From an uncultured Clostridia bacterium (GTDB taxonomy: Bacteria; Bacillota; Clostridia; TANB77; CAG-508), in NCBI GenBank assembly GCA_947629995.1, contig CANRFX010000006.1, forward strand, positions 1 through 29,136: a DNA stretch of 29,136 bases, in the 5' to 3' direction. Position numbers and translations under genes: made by a program. Every line of letters starts with the position of its first letter. Positions within the stretch are counted from its first letter, which is position 1. This document shows, piece by piece, positions 1-8,321 of this stretch. The notes beneath the pieces are model-generated. The model did no database searches. It had not been told where the DNA came from and saw only the letters and a program-made list of their open reading frames with translations.

Positions 1-28
1 GTTTAGGTATGAAATGTGTGAATTCTCT

Positions 29-842
29 TTATCTGAATTTTTTACTATTTAAAATACATTTTTCTAATAAGACAACTATACTATACATTATACCTGCTAA
101 AATTCCTAAAATAATTACACTTGTCATAACTAAATCTAGTTTAAATACTTGACCTCCATATACTATTAAATATCCTAATCCTGCTTTAGATACCAAAAAT
201 TCTCCTGATATTACACCAACTAATGACAATCCTATATTTACTTTTAAGGAATTGATAAATGTTGAAATGTTTGCTGGTAATATAATCTTGGTTAGAATTT
301 GTAGTTTACTTGCTTTAAATGTCTTTGCCATTTTAATAATTTCTTTATCTGTTTTTAAAAAACCATTTAAGTTTTCTAAAATTGTTACTATTAAGGAAAT
401 AGCAACTGCCATAACAATAATTGCTGGAGTTCCTGCCCCTACCCATATTATGATAATCGGTCCGCAAAGCAACTTTTGGTAAGCTATTTAATACAACTAG
501 ATATGGTTCTGCAACTTTTGATAAAAAGTCTGACCACCATAAAATAATTGCAATTAAAATTCCTAGTCCAGTTCCTACTAAGAAACCTACTACTGTTTCA
601 TATACTGTAACCAATATGTGTCTTACTAGGTCATTGGATCCTAAATTCATAAAAGTATTCCAAATTCTACTTGGTTGACTTGTAATAAAACTATCTATTA
701 TTTTTAGATTTGCTAGTATTTCCCAGATGCCAAGAAAAATAATTAATATTCCTATTTGTGTAAGTAATACCATAATTTGCTTATGTCTTTTATTTTTTAG
801 ATATTGTTTTCTTTCTTTTGATACTACTATTTGTTTATTCAT
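29..842 (-). CDS. ABC transporter permease (SsuC/TauC/nitrate-type), read through one CGG +1 site
   Basis: Integral membrane subunit of an ABC importer of the sulfonate/nitrate/taurine/thiamine-precursor type; the substrate cannot be told from sequence. The N-terminal part (residues 1-126) has a basic leader and hydrophobic segments at about 25-45 and 80-105. The zero frame then fails at CGG 462-464 (codon 127) and dies 39 codons later. Skipping the C continues as VALGPIIIIWVGAG and through the cytoplasmic EAA-type loop (MAKTFKASKLQ...ILPA) to a stop at 29-31, 270 residues in all, normal for the family. The start ATG (842) overlaps the end of the ATPase gene by 8 bases, so the two are translationally coupled. 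A substrate-binding protein gene would be expected downstream, outside the window. Family call firm, substrate unknown. Confidence 0.88.
462..464 (-). other. CGG +1 shift site 1 (ABC permease, codon 127)
   Basis: Read on the minus strand as GCT TTG C GGA CCG ATT. Zero frame gives Arg and loses the protein; +1 gives A-L-G-P-I, which joins the two halves of the permease. Confidence 0.9.
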
Positions 843-1603
843 CTACTCCCAACTCCCTCCATAATGTATTAAAATATTTGCTAAATTTAGGATTTTCTCT
901 ACAATTTATAGGATTTCTGTTTTCCATATCAAATTCAATTTTATGAATGTCTTTTACTGTTCCTGGTCTTGCATTTAGAACAATTACTCTATCTGACATA
1001 CTAATTGCTTCTGAAATATCATGTGTTACTATAATTGCCGTCATTTTTTCTTTTCGCAAGATATTATAGATATCATTTGTTACCATGATTCTTGTTTGAT
1101 AATCTAAAGCTGAAAATGCTTCATCTAATAATAATATTTTGGGTTTTACTGCTAAAGTCCTAATTAATGCTACTCTTTGTCTCATTCCTCCTGATAATTC
1201 TGATGGATATTTATCTTTAAAATCATATAAGTCATATTTTTTTAGTAATTCTTCTACATATTGTTTACTTTCTTTATCTTTTTTTCCTTTAATTTCTAAA
1301 CCAAATATAGTATTGCTAAATACTGTTCTCCATTCTAATAAGCAGTCTCTTTGTAACATATAACCTACTTTAGGAGAAACTTTTTCTACTTTTTCCCCTT
1401 CTATGTAGATTTCACCTTCTGTTTTTTCTTCTAGTCCCGCTATAATAGAAAGAAGTGTAGATTTACCACACCCGACTTGGTCCTATAATGCTTACAAATT
1501 CTCCTTTTTCTATTTTAAAACTAACATTTTTTATAGCTAATATTTCTTCTTCTTTGCTTTGATATTTTTTGGTTACATTTTTCACTTCTAGTATTTTTTC
1601 CAT
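835..1603 (-). CDS. ABC transporter ATPase (SsuB/TauB-type), CGG +1 site inside the Walker A motif
   Basis: Nucleotide-binding subunit powering the permease that overlaps its 3' end. The start ATG at 1603 follows an AAGGAA ribosome site and gives MEKILEVKNVTKKYQ. Walker A is GPSGCGKS (residues 41-48), but its second Gly is written C-GGG (CGG at 1472-1474, codon 44); the zero frame stops after three codons. With +1 the protein continues to the signature LSGGMRQRVALIRTLA, Walker B ILLLDEAFSALD and the switch His in IIVTHDISEA, ending at 835. Total 255 residues, normal length. The catalytic P-loop exists only if the C is skipped. Substrate unknown; likely an operon with the permease. Confidence 0.9.
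1472..1474 (-). other. CGG +1 shift site 2 (ATPase Walker A, codon 44)
   Basis: GGA CCA AGT C GGG TGT GGT AAA. The +1 reading restores the invariant P-loop G-P-S-G-C-G-K; zero frame reads R-V-W-stop. Confidence 0.95.
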
Positions 1604-1695
1604 GTCTTTAATTCCTTTCTGAAGTTTTAGATTTTGATTCTGTATCCTAATATATTTTATGTTGAATAAAAAAAGAAGTTCTTTATGTATTTAAG

Positions 1696-2682
1696 TTATT
1701 TTTTTATTTTTTCTAGTTCTTCTTTATTTATTCCTGTTATCTCTAATATGATTTCATCATCTAATTTTTTATTTACCATGTTTTTTACTATTTCTCGTTC
1801 TTTTTGCTTTTCACCTTGTTTTAAAATTCTCTTATTTTCCGCTAATAACCTATCATACAATGTACTCATTTGTTTTTCACCTACCTTTCTATCTATTTTT
1901 TCTAATAATTCTTGCTTTATATTTTCATTCAAAGTATTTTCTAACAAATATTTTATTATATTTGTTAATTTTTCTAATTTTTCTTTATCTTTTGTAGTTT
2001 TTATAATAAGGCTTAAATTATCTATTAATTCTTCTTTGTTTTTTGATTTTTCAATTAACATCGTATAACTAAACATTGTATTTTGCTCTAATAATGTCTG
2101 TTTAGATAATTTGTTAATATCTACTAAATTATACTCTAAATCTACTTTATATCTTTCAAATACGTAACTACTAATTTGCTTATCTCTAAAATTTTGTGGT
2201 ATTTTCCAATTTTTATCTCCTGTATATATTACAATTGGAACAACAATAGGATATTTTGTGTCTTTTCCTATTTTTTTATTTCTACTCCATTCTTGTATTA
2301 TATCAACACAATAATTTAAAATTCTATATGGCATTTTAATATCTATTGTTGATTGATGCTCAATTAAAAAAAATATTTCTTTGTCTTTTAGTTTATAAAC
2401 TAAATCTGCTTCTTTTGATTTATATTTGTTTGTTATATAACTATTTGTATATCTTACTAATTGGTTTTTTTCTATTACTTTTTTTGGTTCAATAAAAGAA
2501 TTAATAAATTTTCTTGCTTCTTCATCTTCTTTTAATATGTTTTTTATTAGTTTATCATGTGAATACCTTATATTTTCTCCTTCTAGTTGATATTTCTCGC
2601 TTTCTTCTGCTAATTGTAAAACAGCATTTAATCTTAGTGTATGAATACTTTTAATGTATTGATTATATGTAAATATTTTCAA
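1696..2682 (-). CDS. Rpn/YhgA-type PD-(D/E)XK nuclease family protein
   Basis: Recognised as the Rpn/PDDEXK_2 (transposase_31-like) family by the core FFLIEHQSTIDIKMPYRIL (about residues 129-147), with an acidic Asp upstream (EADLVYKL) as in PD-(D/E)XK folds. The C-terminal tail, with a Lys/Glu-rich helix and a DDEIILEITGINKEEL segment, is also typical of the group. E. coli Rpn proteins are recombination-promoting DNA endonucleases; most clostridial members are uncharacterised accessory genes. The start is TTG at 2682-2680, chosen because AGGAGG lies seven bases upstream and no ATG fits. 328 residues, intact, with no in-frame CGG. A lone accessory gene between the mfd cluster and the ABC genes. 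Confidence 0.8.
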   Translation of the reverse strand: MKIFTYNQYIKSIHTLRLNAVLQLAEESEKYQLEGENIRYSHDKLIKNILKEDEEARKFINSFIEPKKVIEKNQLVRYTNSYITNKYKSKEADLVYKLKDKEIFFLIEHQSTIDIKMPYRILNYCVDIIQEWSRNKKIGKDTKYPIVVPIVIYTGDKNWKIPQNFRDKQISSYVFERYKVDLEYNLVDINKLSKQTLLEQNTMFSYTMLIEKSKNKEELIDNLSLIIKTTKDKEKLEKLTNIIKYLLENTLNENIKQELLEKIDRKVGEKQMSTLYDRLLAENKRILKQGEKQKEREIVKNMVNKKLDDEIILEITGINKEELEKIKK

Positions 2683-2858
2683 TTTTTATCCTCCTATATT
2701 TTATCATTTTTTATTGTATTGTCAAGTTTTATTTGATAGTAAAGTTATGTTTTTAATATTTTTCTGTTTGTTTTCAATTTATATTAGTTGTTTGGGATTG
2801 ATTTTTGAAATAAAAATTTAGAATAAAATTTAATTATAATTTTATTAAAGCATGAATA

Positions 2859-2892
2859 AAGAAGATTTGCAATACTTTCAACAAATCTTCTT
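2859..2892. terminator. Hairpin downstream of trmL, possible terminator
   Basis: Perfect 11-bp arms AAGAAGATTTG (2859-2869) and CAAATCTTCTT (2882-2892) around a 12-base loop, 58 bases past the trmL stop. A modest T run follows only on the plus strand. The 267-base gap 2683-2949 otherwise shows no gene. Confidence 0.5.
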
Positions 2893-2949
2893 ATTTTTCG
2901 ACAATACTTCTTTATTTTCTACTTTTTATGCACATTTTAATTAACTATT

Positions 2950-3447
2950 TTATTTGAAATAAGAACTAGTTTCTTCTAATCCTTCGAAATTTTTTTGTCT
3001 ATAAACCTCATATAATACAATATTAACTGAATTTGAAAGATTTAAAGAGCGTAAGTTTTTTCTCATCGGAATTCTAATACTCTTATCTATATATTTTTTC
3101 AATAAAGCTTCTGGTAAGCCTTTTGTTTCTTTTCCAAATAATAAAAATATATCTTCCATTTTTTCATAATTTGGTTCACAATAGGTATGTTGTCCTTTTG
3201 TTGTTACAAAAAACATATTATTACATTCTGGTTTGTATTTTTCTAAAAATTCTGTTAATGACTTGTGTTCTTCTATTTCTACTTTATCCCAGTAGTCAAG
3301 TCCTGCTCGCTTTACAGCTTTTTCTGATATATCAAATCCTAGTGGATGAACTAAATGTAACTTGGCTCCAGTTGCAGCACAGGTTCTTGCTATATTTCCT
3401 GTATTTTGTGGTATTTCTGGTTCTACCATTACTACATGTATTTGCAT
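2950..3447 (-). CDS. trmL: tRNA (cytidine/uridine-34-2'-O)-methyltransferase
   Basis: SPOUT-class methyltransferase that 2'-O-methylates the wobble base of tRNA-Leu isoacceptors in characterised homologues. The family motifs are all present: PEIPQNTGNIARTC near the N-terminus, LLFGKETKGLP in the middle, and IPM...RSLNLSNSVNIVLYE, which forms the SAM-binding knot. 165 residues, close to the usual ~155-160. The start ATG at 3447 is preceded by GAGGA. It lies 15 bases after the corrected end of the TrmH-family gene, so mfd, that gene and trmL are probably co-transcribed. Intact, with no in-frame CGG. Note that trmL itself reads wobble-position biology, although nothing here links it to the CGG sites. 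Confidence 0.9.
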   Translation of the reverse strand: MQIHVVMVEPEIPQNTGNIARTCAATGAKLHLVHPLGFDISEKAVKRAGLDYWDKVEIEEHKSLTEFLEKYKPECNNMFFVTTKGQHTYCEPNYEKMEDIFLLFGKETKGLPEALLKKYIDKSIRIPMRKNLRSLNLSNSVNIVLYEVYRQKNFEGLEETSSYFK

Positions 3448-3462
3448 TTTTTATTCCTCTTT

Positions 3463-4252
3463 CTATTTTAATTTTTGTCTTACATATTCATATAATATTA
3501 TTCCAGTTGCAACAGAAGCATTTAAACTTTCTGCTTTTCCGAAGCATTGGAATTTTTATTTTTTCATCTGCCATATTTTGTATTTTTTCTTCTACTCCAT
3601 TTGCTTCATTTCCAATTACAATAACTTTCTTCTGGTAGTTAATATCATAAATAGTATTTTCTGTTTGCAATGAAGATGCAACTATTTTAAATTTATGTTT
3701 TTTCATCTCTTTTAACGTTTTTTCTAAATCTTCACTATTTATAATTTTTACTCTAAATATAGCCCCCATCGTGGAACGCACAACTTTTGGATTATAGCAA
3801 TCTGCTGTCTGGTTAGATACTATTATTTGTGTGAGTCCTATGCTATCTACTGTTCTAAGTATAGTTCCCAAATTTCCTGGATCTTGCAAATTATCAAGTA
3901 CTACTATAATGTCTTGTGAATAGTCAATTTGCGTTGCTTTACTAGTTTTTTCTACTATTGCTAAAATTCCTTGTGGAGTTTGTACATCTGATAAATATTT
4001 AAAAATTTTTTCTGGTACATAAACACATTCATATTTTGCAATTTCATACATCAAGTCCTTTGGGATAACTGCATTTTTTTCACAATCATCACATAAAATG
4101 ATTTGTTTAATTTGGGCTTGTTCTTGTATAGCTTCTGAAACTAATTTTATTCCTTCAATAACATATAAATTAGTTATATCTCTATATTTTTTGTCTCCTA
4201 ATTTTTTTACATGCTTGATAAATTCATTTTCTTTACTTGTAATTCTTTGCAT
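3463..4252 (-). CDS. TrmH/SpoU-family rRNA 2'-O-methyltransferase, one CGG +1 site
   Basis: Two-domain RlmB/TsnR-like enzyme: an N-terminal RNA-binding part (MQRITSKENEFIKHVKKL) followed by a SPOUT domain with DNLQDPGNLGTILRT, NPKVVRSTMGAIFR and VIGNEANGV. The last SAM-binding motif is interrupted by CGG at 3539-3541 (codon 238). Zero frame leaves a nonsense tail of about 16 residues. The +1 reading gives IPMLGKAESLNASVATGI, the canonical knot motif, then YVRQKLK and a stop at 3463-3465. Total 262 residues, normal. The target nucleotide is not predictable. Start ATG 4252 follows AAAAGGAG. Located between mfd and trmL. Confidence 0.9.
3539..3541 (-). other. CGG +1 shift site 3 (TrmH-family gene, codon 238)
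   Basis: CCA ATG CTT C GGA AAA GCA GAA. The +1 reading restores the conserved P-M-L-G-K-A-E-S-L-N motif. Confidence 0.93.
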
Positions 4253-4325
4253 TTTTATCTCCTTTTTATTTGATTTATATACAAGTCTGCAATTTGTACA
4301 ACATTAATAATTATCAGTAAATTTC

Positions 4326-7300
4326 TTAAAAGGTGTTTTTTGACCCCGTCCCGAAAAACACCCAAAATTGTGGTTATGTCTTTTAATGTTTGTTTTTCGT
4401 TTTGTGTTTTGATTTTTAGGGTTATGCTTGGTTTTATTCCATTTGAAAATTTTACTGTGTTTCCATATTTTTTTACTATTTCATTTAGATCGATTTTTAT
4501 TTTATTATGTTCAAATATGAACATTATTAATGTGTTTGTGTCTATATTTTTGCTTGAAATTTTGGTTATGTTTAGTTCTTTTGCTAGGTATTTTATTCTT
4601 GCTATTGCAATTAGGTTTTCTACTTCTTGTGGCATATTTCCAAATCTGTCTATTATTTCATCTGTTACGTTTTGTATGTCTTTTTCATTTTTACAAAGTG
4701 CTATGTCTTGATAAATTTCTATTTTTTGGTTGGAGTCTGGTATATATTCATCTGGTATATAGCTTGTTACATTTAAGTCAATTTGTAAATCTGCTTCTTC
4801 TTTTATTTCAATTCCTTTTATTTCTTTTATTACTTCGTCTAGTAAGTTGCAATAAGTGTCATATCCTACTTGCTCTAAATGCCCAGATTGAACTTCTCCG
4901 AAATAGGCTTCCTGCTCCTCTTATTTCTAAATCTCTCATGGCAATTTTGAATCCTGATCCAAATTCTGTGAATTCTTTTATTGCTTTTAGCCTTTTGTCT
5001 GCTACTTCTGATAATAGTTTGTCTTTTTTATAGGTAATATAACTGTATGCTTGTATATCTCGCCTTCCTACTCTTCCTCGGATTTGATATAATTGTGCTA
5101 ATCCCATTCTGTCTGCATTTTCTACTATAATTGTGTTAGCATTTGGAATGTCGATTCCAGATTCTAATATTGTTGTACAAACAAGTACGTTGGTTTTTCC
5201 TTCTACAAATTCTTGCATGATGGATTCTATTTTATTTCCTGTCATTTGCCCATGTGCATATACTACATTTGCTTCTGGAATTAATTTTTGTATTTCATCT
5301 GCTTTTCTTTGGATTCCTTCTACATTGTTATATATATAAAATACTTGTCCTCCTCTTTCTAATTCTTTTGTGATAGCTTCTTTTATTACTTCTTTGTCAT
5401 ATTCTAATACATAAGTTTGGACTGGTTTTCTATTATGTGGTGGCTCATAGATAACAGACATATCTCTTATTCCAACTATTGACATATGCATAGTTCTTGG
5501 TATTGGAGTGGCTGTCATTGTTAGTACATCTACATTTGTTTTTATTTGTTTTATCTTTTCTTTGTCTTTTACACCAAATCTGTGTTCTTCGTCTATAATT
5601 AATAATCCTAAATCTTTAAATTCTACGTCTTTACTTAAAATTCTATGTGTTCCAATTAAAATGTCTACTTCTCCTAGCTTTAATTTTTTAATGACTTCTT
5701 CTTGATATTTTTTAGTTTTAAATCTATTTAGTATTTCAACCTTTATAGGAAAGTCTTTTACTCTTTCTTTAAATTCATTGTATTGTTGTTCTGCTAAAAC
5801 TGTTGTTGGTGCAAGATAAGCAACTTGTTTTTGATCCATAACTGCTTTAAATGCTGCTCTTAAGGCTACTTCCGTTTTTCCATATCCTACATCTCCACAT
5901 AGTAGTCTATCCATTGGTTTTGCATCTTCCATATCTTTTTTTACTTCTTCTATACAACGTAATTGGTCTTCTGTTTCTTGATATGGGAATTTTGCTTCAA
6001 ATTCGTCTTGCCAAGGAGTGTCTTTACTAAATTGAAATCCTTGTATTTTTTCTCTTTTTGCATATAATTCAATTAATTCTTTAGCAACTTGTCTTAAATT
6101 GTTTTTTACCTTTGCTTTTGTATTTTCCCATTCTTTGCTACCTAATCTATTAATTTTGGGCTTAATTTTATCTCCGCCTATATATTTTCTAATATAGTCT
6201 AAATCATTTGTAGGAATGTATAAAATATCATCATTTTTGTATTTTATTTTTATATAATCTTTTATTGTTCCATCTGCTTTTATTGTATTGACTCCAATGT
6301 AAATACCTATTCCATATCTTCTATGAACAACATAGTCCCCAATTTTTAAATCAGCAAAGACAATTTTTTCTCCTTCTTTAAAGTCTTGGTTAACAATTCT
6401 TTTTTTTCTTTTTTCTCCTTCTATTAAATCATCTAAAGTTATTACTAATTGTTTTAAATCATATGCTTCTAATCCTGAGGATAATTTTCCTATACTAATT
6501 GTTACAACTGATTCATTTGATTTTACAATAATAGTTTGATTTAGTTTTTCTTCTATTTTATTTGTGATTTCTTCTTGGTTTAATAAATTTTGTAATTTTT
6601 TTGCTTTTTCTTTACTAGATACTAATATATATATTTTTTTATTTTGTTTTACTGCTTTTCGTAAATCTTTTAATAATTCTTCTATTTCATTTTTATAATA
6701 ATTTACTTCTCTATATTCAAATCTGTATTTTTCGTTTGCTAATTTATTTTCAACATCTTGTTTTTCTATATATATAATTTGTTTTTTTTCTAATTCTTCT
6801 TCTATTTTTTCATAAGATAATAAATCTTTAATTGCTTCTGGCACAATTTTTTCTTTTTCTAATAAGGCTTTTATTAAATTTTGATTATCAATTGTGATAT
6901 TTTTGGCTCTTTGCTTTATTTTTCCAATTTCATCTAAAAATATACAATAATTGCTAGATAAATAATCTATTAATGTTTCTTGACTTTCGTAGAAAGAATT
7001 AAAGTATTTATCTATTTTACTAATATAATTTCCTGCTTTTATTTGTTCAATATCTTCTTCTATAATTTCTTTTTGCTTTTTGGTTACTTCTAAATTATTT
7101 ATTTTTTTGCAAACTTGATTTGGTAAAATGTCTAAAATGTATTCATGAGCTGGTTCTATTGTTACTTTTTCTAAAGTATTTATTGACCTTTGAGTTGTTA
7201 TATTAAAGTTTCGTATGGAGTCTACTTCATCTCCCCAAAATTCAATTCTAATCCCTGTTTCTTCATTATTAGATATGTCAACAATTCCACCTCTAACGCT

Positions 7301-7816
7301 AAATTGACCTCTTCCTTCGATTAGGTCACATCTTGAATATCCTAAAGAAATTAATTTTTGTTTAATTTCTTCTAAATTATAGTTTTCTCCTATTTTTAAA
7401 TTAATTTCATTTCTATATAAAATTTCTTTTTGTGGTAATTTTTGCATAAGGGCTTCTATTGTTGTTACGACTATTAAGTTTTTCTTAGCTTTTATTTCAT
7501 TTAGGCTTTCTATTCTTTTATATGGTAGGTCCTTACTTTCTGCAATGTAATCATATGTTACTATTTCTTTTTTAGGAAATAATACTACTTTGTCTGTAAA
7601 GTATTTGATATCTTCATATATTTTTTTTGCTTGAATTTCGTTATATGTTATAATGCAAATGGGTTTTTTTGCAAATTCATTTATGGCTGTTCCTATTTGT
7701 ACCATTGCCACGTCAGTTAAGCCCGATATTGCTACCGGACTTGTTTTGTTTTCTATTTGTTTTAGTAAGTCAATGAATTTTTCTGATTTTCCTAGTTCTC
7801 CTATAATTGTATTCAT
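4326..7816 (-). CDS. mfd: Transcription-repair coupling factor Mfd, read through CGG
   Basis: ATP-dependent translocase that removes RNA polymerase stalled at lesions and recruits UvrA. Visible in order: the UvrB-like N-terminal domains; the CarD/RID RNA-polymerase-binding domain (about residues 480-560, IGDYVVHRRYGIGIY); Walker A GDVGYGKTE (about 640-648); DEEHRFG (about 740); TATPIPRT; and the translocation region ending with YQIRGRVGRR. At CGG 4898-4900 (codon 973) zero frame leaves a 12-residue nonsense tail. The +1 reading gives GSLFGEVQSGHLEQVGYD and the C-terminal D7 domain. A second in-frame CGG (4351-4353), inside a small inverted repeat, would end the protein at 4326 (1162 residues); without a shift it would run to 4255. 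Start ATG follows AGGAGA. Confidence 0.95.
4332..4362. repeat. Small inverted repeat with GGGACGGGGTC core at the mfd 3' end
   Basis: Arms GGTGTTTTT (4332-4340) and AAAAACACC (4354-4362) flank a GC-rich core reading GACCCCGTCCCG on the plus strand. Its composition is unlike the surrounding DNA, and it forms the tail codons of mfd. From memory, similar GGGACGGGGTC cores recur as short dispersed palindromes in Clostridia; no second copy lies in this window. Confidence 0.55.
4351..4353 (-). other. Possible CGG +1 site at mfd C-terminus
   Basis: GGT GTT TTT C GGG ACG GGG TCA. In frame with the corrected mfd. The +1 reading gives F-G-T-G-S-K-N-T-F then TAA at 4326-4328. There is no conserved residue to test it against, so this is weaker than the other sites. 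Confidence 0.5.
4898..4900 (-). other. CGG +1 shift site 4 (mfd, codon 973)
   Basis: AGC CTA TTT C GGA GAA GTT CAA. The +1 reading restores S-L-F-G-E-V-Q-S-G-H, a highly conserved Mfd/RecG-type motif. Confidence 0.95.
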
Positions 7817-7856
7817 ACTTTCTCCTAAAAGTTACTAAAAATTTAACTTGATATTT

Positions 7857-7862
7857 ATTATA
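7857..7862 (-). promoter_or_regulatory. Possible -10 element of the mfd promoter
   Basis: TATAAT on the minus strand about 40 bases upstream of the mfd start; the overlapping TATAGT sits 17 bases after ATGACT. The -35 match is weak. Confidence 0.35.
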
Positions 7863-7906
7863 CTATATCTTGTAAAAAAAATAAAGTCATATATTAACAA
7901 TAATTT

Positions 7907-7935
7907 TTGATTTTTATGCTGTTTTATGTTATTAT
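7907..7935 (+). promoter_or_regulatory. Sigma-A-type promoter for the 7986 gene
   Basis: TTGATT (7907-7912), 17-base spacer, TATTAT (7930-7935), 50 bases before the start codon at 7986. Confidence 0.5.
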
Positions 7936-7985
7936 TATATTGTAACCGATAATTTTTCTGCACTACACATCATAGGAGGTTTTTT

Positions 7986-8279
7986 ATGGGAAGTTACATG
8001 TTACCTACAAATTCTGACTACGGGAAACCTGATGAGAGGCTTGTAAAGTTCGCATTTGAATTCTTATTTCCAGATAAGATTCAAGATGCAGAATTTTACC
8101 AAGAGTTTAGGAATTTTGTCAATAACCAGTATAGCCTGTTGGGCTGCTCCGTTATCTGGCAAAATTCGGATTCTCCTTTCAGTTCCCTGGTTGGAACTAA
8201 GGAAGTAATTATCGATAGCCGAAGCGTTAGGACATCGAGGCACTTCCGGCATATGCCTCAAGCAGCAATGTTTATCTAG
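7986..8279 (+). CDS. Hypothetical orphan protein, higher GC than its surroundings
   Basis: Not recognised. 97 residues starting MGSYMLPTNSDYGKPDER, with no membrane segment and no cysteine or histidine motif of a known family. Supported by a strong AGGAGG six bases before ATG, a promoter-like sequence and a palindrome after the stop. GC is about 40% and rises to nearly 50% in the last third, well above neighbours, which suggests recent transfer. The zero frame contains CGG at 8247-8249 (codon 88, H-F-R-H-M), which under the rule seen elsewhere would shift the frame. The shifted reading meets a second CGG at 8311 and ends at 8353, beyond the palindrome and into the 3' end of topB. The zero-frame stop at 8279 fits the hairpin better, so this may be a foreign gene using the standard code, or a pseudogene. 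Confidence 0.5.
   Translation: MGSYMLPTNSDYGKPDERLVKFAFEFLFPDKIQDAEFYQEFRNFVNNQYSLLGCSVIWQNSDSPFSSLVGTKEVIIDSRSVRTSRHFRHMPQAAMFI
8247..8249 (+). other. In-frame CGG in the 7986 orphan, status unclear
   Basis: CAC TTC CGG CAT ATG. The only CGG where the zero-frame reading looks at least as good as +1. A possible exception, or a gene not adapted to the host code. Confidence 0.4.
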
Positions 8280-8295
8280 TTTAGACAGAAAGTAC

Positions 8296-8319
8296 GGGCA
8301 TCCGAAATTTCGGATGCCC
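8296..8319. terminator. Perfect 24-base palindrome between convergent genes
   Basis: GGGCATCCGAAA followed directly by its reverse complement, 17 bases after the plus-strand orphan and 3 bases after the topB stop on the minus strand. It can serve both genes. T runs are weak on either side. Confidence 0.65.
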
Positions 8320-8321
8320 TG

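Noticed and set aside
3123..3638. Plus-strand reading frames opposite trmL, mfd, addB, topB and other genes
   Set aside because: They are hydrophobic, low-complexity shadows of A-rich minus-strand genes, without ribosome sites or family motifs.
4255..4325. 24-codon extension of mfd toward the next gene
   Set aside because: It requires reading CGG at 4351-4353 as Arg and covers the leader of the TrmH-family gene; the +1 ending is preferred but not proven.
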